Source: Nocardioides sp. zg-DK7169
Lineage (GTDB): Bacteria; Actinomycetota; Actinomycetes; Propionibacteriales; Nocardioidaceae
Assembly: GCF_013155365.1 (NCBI RefSeq)
Contig: NZ_JABJRA010000017.1
Coordinates: 1 to 55,246 of the forward strand
DNA: 55,246 bases
Direction of reading: 5' to 3'
The position numbers and the translations under genes were made by a program. Below are positions 7,413 through 14,147 of the stretch, one piece after another (positions within the stretch are counted from its first letter, which is position 1; every line of letters begins with the position of its first letter). Below the pieces are notes generated by a model. The model saw nothing but the letters and a program-made list of their open reading frames with translations. It was not told the DNA's origin and ran no database searches.

Positions 7413-7924
7413 GCGCCGCTCGCGTGCTCGACGGCGTGCTGGCGGTGCTCGCCGAGCAGGGCGTCGGGGCGCTCAGCGTCCGCAGCGTCGCCGCGGCCGC
7501 GGGCGTGTCTGCGGCGCAGGTGCAGTACTACTACCGCACGAAGAGCGAGCTGGTGCGCGCCGCCTTCGACCACGCAGGCGAACAGCTCCTCGCCGACGTC
7601 GCGGCCGCGAAGCCCACCACGCTGATGGGTGTCGTGGAGCAGTGGCTGCCGCTGGACGAGCCCCGCGAGCGCCGCGCCCGCGTCTGGCTGGCGTACGCGG
7701 CGATCGCAGCCGTGGACGCGGACCTGGCGGCGACGTCGGCTCGGCTCGACGAGGAGCTTCGCCGCTGGTTCGCCGACCAGGGCCTGACCGACCACGCGGC
7801 GTCCCAGCTCTTCGCGATGATCGACGGCGTCACCCTCCAGTGCCTGATGCTGCCGCGCCCAGCGCGTCGGGTCCTCGTCGAGCGCACGGTGGCGCCGTTC
7901 GTCGCCCGGCTCGAGGCTGCCTGA
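7409..7924 (+). CDS. TetR/AcrR-family transcriptional regulator
   Basis: 171 residues from ATG 7409, which overlaps the preceding stop by 4 bases. The N-terminal helix-turn-helix reads LSVRSVAAAAGVSAAQVQYYY (residues 22-42), followed by the usual RTKSELV. The C-terminal part is a helical ligand-binding domain of normal length. It probably represses its own operon through the palindrome at 7181-7200 and may also act on the DHA2 transporter gene upstream, a common pairing, although no copy of the palindrome is seen before that gene. Confidence 0.9.
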   Translation: MSAARVLDGVLAVLAEQGVGALSVRSVAAAAGVSAAQVQYYYRTKSELVRAAFDHAGEQLLADVAAAKPTTLMGVVEQWLPLDEPRERRARVWLAYAAIAAVDADLAATSARLDEELRRWFADQGLTDHAASQLFAMIDGVTLQCLMLPRPARRVLVERTVAPFVARLEAA

Positions 7925-7939
7925 GACCGGCCCGCACCG

Positions 7940-7986
7940 GACAGCGGTGCTGCGCAGTCACCAGGTGGCTGCGCGGCACCGCTGTC
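7940..7986. terminator. Long hairpin between convergent genes
   Basis: GACAGCGGTGC (7940-7950) pairs with 7976-7986, and an inner GCGCAG/CTGCGC stem extends the fold. It lies between the TetR gene and the minus-strand gene remnant ending at 8026, so it can serve as a bidirectional terminator. Confidence 0.65.
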
Positions 7987-8025
7987 TCGTTGCTGCGCGG
8001 TCCCGCGCCGCCCGAGATGGCCCGC

Positions 8026-8367
8026 TCACGGCCGGTCGAGGAAGCTGATCCGCATCAGCCGACCGTCGGCCCAGTCCGCGAGGCGAGTCGGTCGGATGGT
8101 GCCAGGGTCGTGGGGCTGGTTGAGATCCGCGACGATCTCCTCCAGCACGGCCCGACGTTCGGCCGGGTCGGTGACCGGCGTGGCCAGTGCCGGGAGGTCT
8201 GCACGGACCCCGTTCTTGAGGTGGAAGGTGAAGGCGGGATCGGCGAGGAGGTTCGCGTGCCAGTCGGTGGCACCCCCACCGGCGCCGCTGCACAGGTAGG
8301 TGGAGCCCACAGCGCGGCAGAAGAAGATCTCGATGCGGCGCGGCCGGCCGGTGCGGCGTCCCGTCTG
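8026..8367 (-). pseudogene. 5'-truncated F420-dependent nitroreductase-family gene (DDN-like)
   Basis: In one frame the sequence runs from TGRRTGRPRR through SGAGGG-TDWHANLLADP to NQPHDPGTIRP and a stop at 8026. That is the C-terminal two thirds of the deazaflavin (F420)-dependent nitroreductase/quinone reductase family. The family N-terminus is missing; at about 8370 the sequence switches to a short-chain dehydrogenase fragment in another frame. A 94-residue frame with its own ATG exists (8026-8310), but it lacks the TGRxSGRP cofactor-binding region, so it is probably not functional. Confidence 0.7.
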
Positions 8368-8377
8368 GCGGGTTCTG

Positions 8378-8575
8378 CACGCCCGCGTTGTTGACGAGCA
8401 CGTCCAGGCCGCCGAAGGCGCTCTCGGCAGCCAGCACGGCGGCGGACCACGAGCTCTCGTCGGTCACGTCGAGGTGGGTGAAGCGGGCGCGGGTCCCGAG
8501 CTCGTCGGCGAGGGCGGCGCCGCCTTCGGCTCGATGTCCCCGATCACCACGTTCGCCCCCTCCGCTGGAAGGCAC
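8378..8575 (-). pseudogene. Short-chain dehydrogenase (SDR) fragment, frameshifted
   Basis: The minus strand encodes AEGANVVIGDIEPKAA in one frame (8565 down to about 8520), then ALADELGTRARFTHLDVTDE and LDVLVNNAGV in the next, a continuous match to SDR strands 2-4 broken by one missing base near 8520. The glycine-rich TGxxxGxG start and everything after NNAG are missing. The 3' end abuts the DDN-like fragment. It is a remnant of an SDR gene caught in a deletion or recombination. Nothing convincing lies between 8576 and 8707. Confidence 0.7.
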
Positions 8576-8707
8576 GCACATGGCTCGCCGAACGCGTCGC
8601 TCAGGTGGTCGACGAGGCCGTCCGCACCACCGCCGCCCGGTACGCCACGCCCGGGCCGGGCTCGTCGGCCGGCGCCTGAGACCCGTCCCGCGGCGCCCGC
8701 TCGGGGC

Positions 8708-9274
8708 TCACCGCCCGGCTGCGACCTCGTGCTCCAGCATCGCCATGATGACGTCGTCGTGCCACGTGCCGTCGACGAAGGCTGATTCGCGCTCGCGCCC
8801 TTCCTCGACGAATCCGGCCCGCCGGTAGCAGCGGATTGCCCGGGTGTTGTACGCCAGGACGCGCAGGTCGATGCGGTGCAGCCCGACCACCGTGAAGCCG
8901 TAGGTCGCGACCGCTCGGGTGACTTCGAGGCCCAGGCCCCTGCCGAGAACGACACGGTCGTGGAAGCCGACCGCATACCTGGCGCGTCGGTCGTCTTCGA
9001 CGACGCCGTGCAACCGCGCCGTGCCGATGAACCGTCCGTCGTGCTGCACCGCCCAGTGGAGCGGGTTCGCGTCCGCCGTCACGTGCTCGAACCACGCCGA
9101 CGCCTCGTCGCGAGACATCGGGACCGGCTCGTCGAAGTCCGGAGAGCCGCCGAACATCCGCACGATCTCGGGGTCCTTGCCGCAGCGGATCATCCCGTCG
9201 ACGTCATCGGGTCGAAACGGTCGCAGCAACGTGCGCGGGGTCCGCAGGTGCGGTGTCGTCCCGGGGATCCTCAT
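8708..9274 (-). CDS. GNAT-family N-acetyltransferase (RimJ/RimL type)
   Basis: 188 residues. It starts RTPRTLLRPFRPDDVDG, the usual opening of Acetyltransf_3 (RimJ/RimL-like) enzymes, and the acetyl-CoA site is represented by GRGLGLEVTRAVATYGF. The helix NTRAIRCYRRAGFVEEG near the C-terminus is characteristic. It should acetylate an amino group on a protein or small molecule; the substrate is unknown. Start ATG 9274 chosen because GGAAGGA precedes it and the family fold begins right after; an upstream extension in frame has no similarity. It is divergent from the DUF222 gene. Confidence 0.88.
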   Translation of the reverse strand: MRIPGTTPHLRTPRTLLRPFRPDDVDGMIRCGKDPEIVRMFGGSPDFDEPVPMSRDEASAWFEHVTADANPLHWAVQHDGRFIGTARLHGVVEDDRRARYAVGFHDRVVLGRGLGLEVTRAVATYGFTVVGLHRIDLRVLAYNTRAIRCYRRAGFVEEGRERESAFVDGTWHDDVIMAMLEHEVAAGR

Positions 9275-9371
9275 GCGCGCACATCCTTCCGTCACGGCCG
9301 GGCGGCCACGGTACGCCGCCGAGCACCCGCGGTGGTTCTCCACAGCCGGGCTCGCGCCCCCGAAACTGTCC

Positions 9372-9387
9372 TCGAACACCTGTACGA
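9372..9387 (+). promoter_or_regulatory. LexA-like SOS box
   Basis: TCGAAC-ACCT-GTACGA matches the actinobacterial/Gram-positive SOS consensus TCGAAC-N4-GTTCGA at 11 of 12 defined positions. It lies 49-64 bases upstream of the DUF222-HNH start codon and is placed to repress that promoter. It may also cover the divergent GNAT promoter. Confidence 0.65.
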
Positions 9388-9435
9388 TGGAGGCATTGAT
9401 CGCACCACTCTCACACTCCGTCTCGGGAGGCTCCG

Positions 9436-10707
9436 ATGGCCGACATGGCTCATCCCTACCTCGCCGAAGTGGGCTGCGTCAGCGAGTTCCTCGACAAGCT
9501 GGCGGCGCGGGATCCGGTCTTCCTGTCGCTGACGGAGAAGCGCCAGGCGTTGCTGATGATGGCGCAGGTCTGCTCCCGCGCCCAGGCGCTGCGAGCGCGG
9601 GTGATCGCGTGTGCCGAGGACGTCGCGGACGCCGACGGGCACCGCGACGTCGCGTCCTGGCTGACCCACCGCACCCACGAGTCGTCCGCCACGACGCGGC
9701 GCGCGCAGCGGCTCGGGGTCGCGTGCGAGCAGCACTTCCACCACCTCGGCGCGGCGCTGCTGCGCGGCGCGGTGAGCGTGGACCAGGGCCACGTGATCGT
9801 CGCCGCGCTCGACGACCTGGCCCACGCCGGCGCCCTGGTCGACGCGACGGCCCCGCAATGGGCCGAGGTGCTGGATCGGGCGGAGACCCACCTGGTCGAG
9901 CAGGCCGCGGAGTTCGGCCCCCGCGCGCTGCACCGCCTGGGTGAGCGGATCCTCGAGGTCGTCGCGCCCCGGTGGGCCGAGCAGCTCGAGGAACGGCGCC
10001 TGCGGGACGCGGAGCGCCACGCGCGGCGGCGTACCTGGCTGAGGACGCAGCGTTTGGGCGACGGGACCGCGCTGGTCAAGGCGCGCGTCCCCGAAGCGAC
10101 GGCGCTGCGACTGGCCACCGCGCTGGAGGCGTTCACGAACCCGCGCCGAGCCGGTGACGACGCTGGCTCCGATCCCGCGGACGACGGGCGGCGGGTGCCC
10201 TACGAGCGGCGCCTCGGGGAGGCCTTCTGCTCCCTGCTGGAGGCCCTCGACCCCGCGAGGCTGCCGCTGCACGGCGGCGACGCCACGACGCTGGTGATCA
10301 CCATCGACCTCACGTCGCTGATCGAGGGGCTCGGGTCCGCGACCCTGGCCGACGGGTCCCGGATCACCGCGGGCGACGCCCGGCGACTCGCCTGCACGGC
10401 CAACCTCGTGCCCGCAGTCCTCGGCACCCGTTCGGTGCCCCTCGACCTCGGCCACGCCACCCGGCTGTTCAGTCCCGGGCAGCGCAAGGCGCTGGCGATC
10501 CGCGACCGCGAGTGCCGCGCCGACGGCTGCACGATCCCCGCCACGTGGTGCGAGGCACACCACCTACGCCCCTGGGCCTCCGGCGGGCGGACCGATCTGG
10601 CCAACGGCCTGCTCCTCTGCGCCCATCACCATCACCTGGTCCACGACGAGCGCTACCTGCACCAACGCATGCCCAACGGCGACATCCGGTTCGCCCGGCG
10701 GACGTAG
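9436..10707 (+). CDS. DUF222 / HNH endonuclease protein (13E12-repeat type)
   Basis: 423 residues. The first 300 or so form the helical DUF222 domain; the C-terminus is an HNH nuclease motif with CRADGC at 360-365, EAHH at 373-376, a central asparagine (N391 region) and CAHHHHLVHD. These proteins resemble mycobacterial 13E12-repeat proteins, are very numerous in Nocardioides-like genomes, and are thought to behave as selfish or DNA-damage-related nucleases. GGGAGG (9423-9428) is the ribosome binding site. An SOS-box-like site precedes it, suggesting LexA control. Substrate and recognition sequence are unknown. Confidence 0.9.
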   Translation: MADMAHPYLAEVGCVSEFLDKLAARDPVFLSLTEKRQALLMMAQVCSRAQALRARVIACAEDVADADGHRDVASWLTHRTHESSATTRRAQRLGVACEQHFHHLGAALLRGAVSVDQGHVIVAALDDLAHAGALVDATAPQWAEVLDRAETHLVEQAAEFGPRALHRLGERILEVVAPRWAEQLEERRLRDAERHARRRTWLRTQRLGDGTALVKARVPEATALRLATALEAFTNPRRAGDDAGSDPADDGRRVPYERRLGEAFCSLLEALDPARLPLHGGDATTLVITIDLTSLIEGLGSATLADGSRITAGDARRLACTANLVPAVLGTRSVPLDLGHATRLFSPGQRKALAIRDRECRADGCTIPATWCEAHHLRPWASGGRTDLANGLLLCAHHHHLVHDERYLHQRMPNGDIRFARRT

Positions 10708-10720
10708 ACCGACCGGGTCC

Positions 10721-11146
10721 TCACCCCTCCTCCACCCGCTCCCGGGCGCACCCGACGACCGCGTCGAGGTCGAGGCCGTACGTCGGTCCGCCGCTGCGCG
10801 CGTACGCCGCGAGCCGGCCCGCGGCCCGCTCGACCAGCCGGGCGGCACCGACCGCGTTGCCGCGCTCGTGGTGGGTCAGGCCGACGCACAGCTGGGCGAG
10901 GCCCTGCCAGAGCTCGCGCTCCGGCTCCGGGCACGACTTCCAGCGCACCTCCAGGGCCTCGTGCGCCGCGAACGGGCGCCCCTGGTCCAGCAGCTCGCGG
11001 GCGTAGGCGAGGGTCTCCGCCGGCGGGCGCGGCTCCTCGGAGATCGGCTCGACGCCGACCGCGCCGTATGCCAGCGGTCGCCCGAGCGCGTCGCGCGGCC
11101 GCGCCTGCTGGGCCCGCCCGTCGGCGTTCCGGTCCCGATCAGCCAC
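10721..11146 (-). CDS. DUF309 protein, alternative internal start within the MFS frame
   Basis: A GTG at 11146 opens 141 residues (VADRDRNADGRAQQ...) in the same frame as the MFS gene. It has AAAGGAG six bases before it, which is a better ribosome binding site than most in this window. DUF309 proteins are normally separate, about 130-180 residues, with the signature HEALE-W (here AAHEALEVRW) and GLAQLCVGLTHHERGN. This suggests the domain is, or recently was, its own gene. Function of DUF309 is unknown to me. Confidence 0.6.
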   Translation of the reverse strand: MADRDRNADGRAQQARPRDALGRPLAYGAVGVEPISEEPRPPAETLAYARELLDQGRPFAAHEALEVRWKSCPEPERELWQGLAQLCVGLTHHERGNAVGAARLVERAAGRLAAYARSGGPTYGLDLDAVVGCARERVEEG

Positions 11147-12385
11147 GTCCCACTCCTTTCCGCCGCGCCCACCGTACGGACTCGTGGGCGGCGACCCGGG
11201 GCCGGGCACGGTCTCGCGGGGCTCGAAGGCCGAGCGGGCCACCAGGGCGAGGACCGCGGAGACCGCGACCATCCCGGCCGAGGTCCAGGCCATCCAGGTG
11301 AGCCCCGCGGCGCCCATCACCGCTCCCCCGAGGGCGGCGCCGGTGGCGATGCCGGCGTTGCTGCTGGCGTTGATCCACGCGCCGGCGGTCTCCGGCGCGC
11401 TCGCCGCCGTGCGGACCGAGGCGGACTGGTACAGCGACGCGGCCGGCCCGAAGGCCGCCAGCCAGCACATGCCGGCCACGACGACAAGGCCGAGCCGCGG
11501 GTAGGCCAGCGCCACGGCGACCGTGCCCGCCGCCATCAGCGCCGGGATAACGACCGCGCTGCCGTGCGGGCGGCGGTCGAGCCCGGTCGCGGCGACGCGC
11601 AGCCCGACGAGCCCGCAGACGCCGAAGAGGAGCAGGATCGGGCCGGTCCACCCGGCGGGTGCCCCGGCGTCGCGCAGCAGGATGCTGACGTAGGAGTACA
11701 GGACGTAGGTGCCCAGGTAGGTCACGCCGTTCGCCGCGACCACGGTGGCCAGGTCGCCGCGCCGTCCCGAGTACGCCGCGTCGTCGTCGCGCGGTCCCTC
11801 GACCGGCGGCAGCACGACCGCCGCCAGCGCCAGGACGAGGACGACCAGCCCGGCGAGCACGCCGAACGCGGCCCGCCAGCCGAAGGCGTCGCCCAGCGCC
11901 GTGGTGAGCGGCACCCCGAGCACGAGGCCGCCGGAGATCCCGACCGACGCGAGCGCCATCGCCCGGCCGGTCCGGGTCGCCGGGACCAGCCGGGCCGCGT
12001 AGCCGATGCACACCGAGAAGAAGAGGGCGTGGGTGACGCCGCCGACGACCCGACCGGCCGCGAGGACGGCGAAGCTCGGCGCGGCAGCCGACACCGCGTT
12101 GCTCACGAGGTAGCCGACCAGGGTGGCGAGCAGGACCGGCTTGCGCGGCAGCCGCCGGGTCGCGAGCGCGAGCGGGACCGACAGCACTGCGACCATCACG
12201 GCGTACGCGCTGACGAGCAGGCCGGCCGTGGCGTCGCTGACCCCGAACGCCGTGCCGATCTGGGGAAGCAGGCCGACCGGCAGCAGCTCGGTGGTGATGG
12301 CGGCGAAGACCGCGACGGCGAGGACGAGCAGGCCGCTGCGCGCGCCACCGAGGCCGGTCCCGGGAGCCTGCGACGGCGCGCTCAC
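10721..12385 (-). CDS. MFS transporter (DHA1 type) reading in frame into a DUF309 domain
   Basis: One open frame of 554 codons from a GTG at 12385. Residues 1-400 are a 12-helix DHA1/AraJ-like exporter: LPVGLLPQIG in helix 1, ATRRLPRKP in the loop 2-3 region, and HALFFSVCIGYAARLVP. Residues 414-554 are a DUF309 domain with FAAHEALEVRWKSCPEPER-type helices. No stop codon separates them, but a good ribosome binding site and GTG (11146) stand exactly at the join, so DUF309 may also be made alone. The fusion could be real, or the transporter stop may have been lost by mutation or sequence error. Confidence 0.75.
   Translation of the reverse strand: MSAPSQAPGTGLGGARSGLLVLAVAVFAAITTELLPVGLLPQIGTAFGVSDATAGLLVSAYAVMVAVLSVPLALATRRLPRKPVLLATLVGYLVSNAVSAAAPSFAVLAAGRVVGGVTHALFFSVCIGYAARLVPATRTGRAMALASVGISGGLVLGVPLTTALGDAFGWRAAFGVLAGLVVLVLALAAVVLPPVEGPRDDDAAYSGRRGDLATVVAANGVTYLGTYVLYSYVSILLRDAGAPAGWTGPILLLFGVCGLVGLRVAATGLDRRPHGSAVVIPALMAAGTVAVALAYPRLGLVVVAGMCWLAAFGPAASLYQSASVRTAASAPETAGAWINASSNAGIATGAALGGAVMGAAGLTWMAWTSAGMVAVSAVLALVARSAFEPRETVPGPGSPPTSPYGGRGGKEWDVADRDRNADGRAQQARPRDALGRPLAYGAVGVEPISEEPRPPAETLAYARELLDQGRPFAAHEALEVRWKSCPEPERELWQGLAQLCVGLTHHERGNAVGAARLVERAAGRLAAYARSGGPTYGLDLDAVVGCARERVEEG
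11153..11159 (-). promoter_or_regulatory. Internal ribosome binding site AAAGGAG
   Basis: AAAGGAG on the minus strand, six bases before GTG 11146, inside the long MFS-DUF309 frame. It decides between a single fused protein and separate translation of DUF309. Confidence 0.6.
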
Positions 12386-12435
12386 CCCGTCACCATCTCA
12401 CTGCACCGGTTCGTCGTCCCCGAGCGTGGTTCCCG

Positions 12436-13062
12436 TCAGGCTCCACCGGCGGGGACGTAGGTCTCCTCGTGCACCACCAGCGGCCCGCGGTCGCGCCACC
12501 CGAACCGCTCCAGGTCGGGTACGGCGGGGAGGTGGGCCACCTCACCGACGCAGAGCCAGGCGACGGGCCGCACGTGCGCAGGGAAGCCGACCAGGTCGCG
12601 GAGGAACTCCTCGCGGTAGAAGCTCACCCAGCCCACGCCCAGGTCCTCGGCGGTGGCCGCGAGCCAGAGGTTCTGGATGGCCAGGCACACCGAGTAGAGC
12701 CCGGCGTCGGCGATGGCGTGGCGCCCGAGCACCTGCTCCCCCGCGGTGGTCGGGTCGTAGCCGACCACGACCCCAAGGCCGGACTCGAGGATCCCCTCGA
12801 CCTTGATCCGCGCGAACGTCTCGGCGCGCTCGCCGTCCAGCGAGGCGGCGAACACCTGCCGCTCGGTCTCCACGTGATCGCGGAAGGCCGCCAGCCGGTC
12901 GGGGTCGCGCACCGTCACGAACACCCACGGCTGCGACGTCCCCACGCTCGGGGCCAGGTGGGCCGCGCCGAGCACCCGCTCCAGGACCTCCGCGCGCGGC
13001 GGCCTCCCGGTGAACTCCGCGCGGGTGTCGCGCCGCCGCGCCATGACGTCGTACAGGTCCAT
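12436..13062 (-). CDS. bluB: 5,6-dimethylbenzimidazole synthase (BluB)
   Basis: 208 residues. A nitroreductase-fold flavoenzyme that cuts FMNH2 with oxygen to make dimethylbenzimidazole, the lower ligand of vitamin B12. Family marks: YDVMARRRDTRAEF with the FMN-binding arginines at the N-terminus, HLAPSVGTSQPW, IADAGLYSVCLAIQNLWLAA and EDLGVGWVSFYRE. The start ATG 13062 has GAGGAGA upstream. No other cobalamin gene is in the window. A leader of about 130 bases with a long-range inverted repeat (13106-13198) precedes it. A related nitroreductase of other function is less likely. Confidence 0.88.
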   Translation of the reverse strand: MDLYDVMARRRDTRAEFTGRPPRAEVLERVLGAAHLAPSVGTSQPWVFVTVRDPDRLAAFRDHVETERQVFAASLDGERAETFARIKVEGILESGLGVVVGYDPTTAGEQVLGRHAIADAGLYSVCLAIQNLWLAATAEDLGVGWVSFYREEFLRDLVGFPAHVRPVAWLCVGEVAHLPAVPDLERFGWRDRGPLVVHEETYVPAGGA

Positions 13063-13105
13063 CGGGGTCTCTCCTCGGGGGTGGGGAACCCGATGATTCC
13101 ACCGC

Positions 13106-13198
13106 GACGGTCCGCCGGCGTACCGCACCCACGGCACGCGCCAGGGCGGGCGGGCCGGGACAGGGGGCCCGCCAGCATCCCTGCCGGGGCGGACCGTC
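13106..13198 (-). promoter_or_regulatory. Structured leader upstream of bluB
   Basis: On the minus strand GACGGTCCGCC (13198-13188) is followed 71 bases later by its exact complement GGCGGACCGTC (13116-13106), enclosing a GC-rich segment that can fold further. The structure ends 43 bases before the bluB ATG. I could not match the cobalamin riboswitch core, so it is only called a structured leader. Confidence 0.4.
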
Positions 13199-13326
13199 AG
13201 CACGCGGGTGCGCCTGGACTCCCGGGTGCTGGAGTTCTGGAAGAACCGGGGCGGCCGCTGGGTCACCCCGACCGGGCGGCTGAGCCCCGTAGGCTCCGCT
13301 CGACATCCGCTGCCGAGAGGGCACCT

Positions 13327-13707
13327 GTGGAACCTGCACGCTCCCTCGAGCACGCGCCCGCGACCGGCCCCGCCCCTGCCTCGCAGGGCCCGACGCGACG
13401 CTGGGACCGCCGGCTGCTGCGGGTGACCCAGGCGGTGGCCGTCCTGCTGCTCGGCGCCTGGCTGGCTCTCCTGACGTTCAGCGTCCTCGAGGGCCACCGC
13501 GCCTCGTCGTACGACGACCTGCGGGCCGCGATCCGCGACGGCGACGTCAGTGCGGTCGAGGTGTCCCCGGGCCTGCGCGGCCGTGGCTCCGTCACCGTCC
13601 GGATCACCTGGCGGGAGGGGTGGGTGGACCACACGACCACCGTCATCGAGGCGAGCCCGCGTCGTCCCGTGCCGAACTGGGGCGAGGTCAGCGCCGTCCT
13701 GAGGTAG
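13327..13707 (+). CDS. Single-pass membrane protein of unknown function
   Basis: 126 residues from a GTG at 13327 with GAGAGGG just upstream. A basic segment (TRRWDRRLLR) precedes one hydrophobic helix (about 34-54), then an outer domain with YDDLRAAIRDGDVSAVEV and VTVRITWREGWVDHTT. The outer part resembles the short extracellular N-terminal domain pattern S-YxDLxxAIxxGxVxxVxV seen in FtsH-like proteins, but no ATPase follows. The next gene starts 3 bases after the stop, so the two are a pair. Function unknown. Confidence 0.6.
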   Translation: MEPARSLEHAPATGPAPASQGPTRRWDRRLLRVTQAVAVLLLGAWLALLTFSVLEGHRASSYDDLRAAIRDGDVSAVEVSPGLRGRGSVTVRITWREGWVDHTTTVIEASPRRPVPNWGEVSAVLR

Positions 13708-13710
13708 CCG

Positions 13711-14073
13711 GTGCCCGACGCGCTGCGCACGCTCGACCCCGACCTCGAGGTCGGTCGCACCAGGGGCCCCCACCCGCAAGGTCCCGCGGCCCTCGGCTGG
13801 GTCGCCCCTGCAGGCACCGGATGGGCGTACACCCTGGCGTGCTTCGCCACCCTGGTGCTGCTCGCGCTGAGCCCGGAGCCCCGGCGGGTCACGCCGTGGG
13901 GGTGGTTCTGGCTGATCCTCCTGACCGGGCCGGTGGGCTCGCTGGCCTTCCTGGCGCTGTCGGGGGTCCTGTCGGCCAGGCCGGTCGCGCGCCCGGCACG
14001 GCCCCGCACCGGCGGCGGCTGGGCGTTCGTCCTCGCGCTCGTCCTCGGCAACGTGCTCGGGGTGCTGGAGTAG
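13711..14073 (+). CDS. Three-helix membrane protein of unknown function
   Basis: 120 residues from GTG 13711, 3 bases after the preceding stop. Hydrophobic segments at about 37-54, 62-86 and 102-119, with a proline/arginine linker (RPVARPARPRTGGG) before the last. It is probably co-transcribed, and perhaps interacts, with the single-pass protein before it. The open N-terminal part of about 30 residues (LDPDLEVGRTRGPHPQG) would be cytoplasmic or outside depending on topology. No known family recognised. Confidence 0.55.
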   Translation: MPDALRTLDPDLEVGRTRGPHPQGPAALGWVAPAGTGWAYTLACFATLVLLALSPEPRRVTPWGWFWLILLTGPVGSLAFLALSGVLSARPVARPARPRTGGGWAFVLALVLGNVLGVLE

Positions 14074-14147
14074 GGCCGCCGCATCCCTGAACAGGGGCGA
14101 CGGCCGCTAGCGTGGCGTGCCTCGCAGTCGACATCCTGGAGGTTCCC

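Noticed and set aside
8549..8679. Plus-strand frame ending TWLAERVAQVVDEAVRT...SSAGA, possible C-terminal gene remnant
   Set aside because: Good third-position GC but no family recognised and no start; it overlaps the antisense SDR remnant, so it could be a shadow. Kept only as a possibility.
13063..13198. Cobalamin riboswitch upstream of bluB
   Set aside because: A B12-box-like GCCACTG and the AGGGAA-GGTG core could not be found; only a generic stem is visible.
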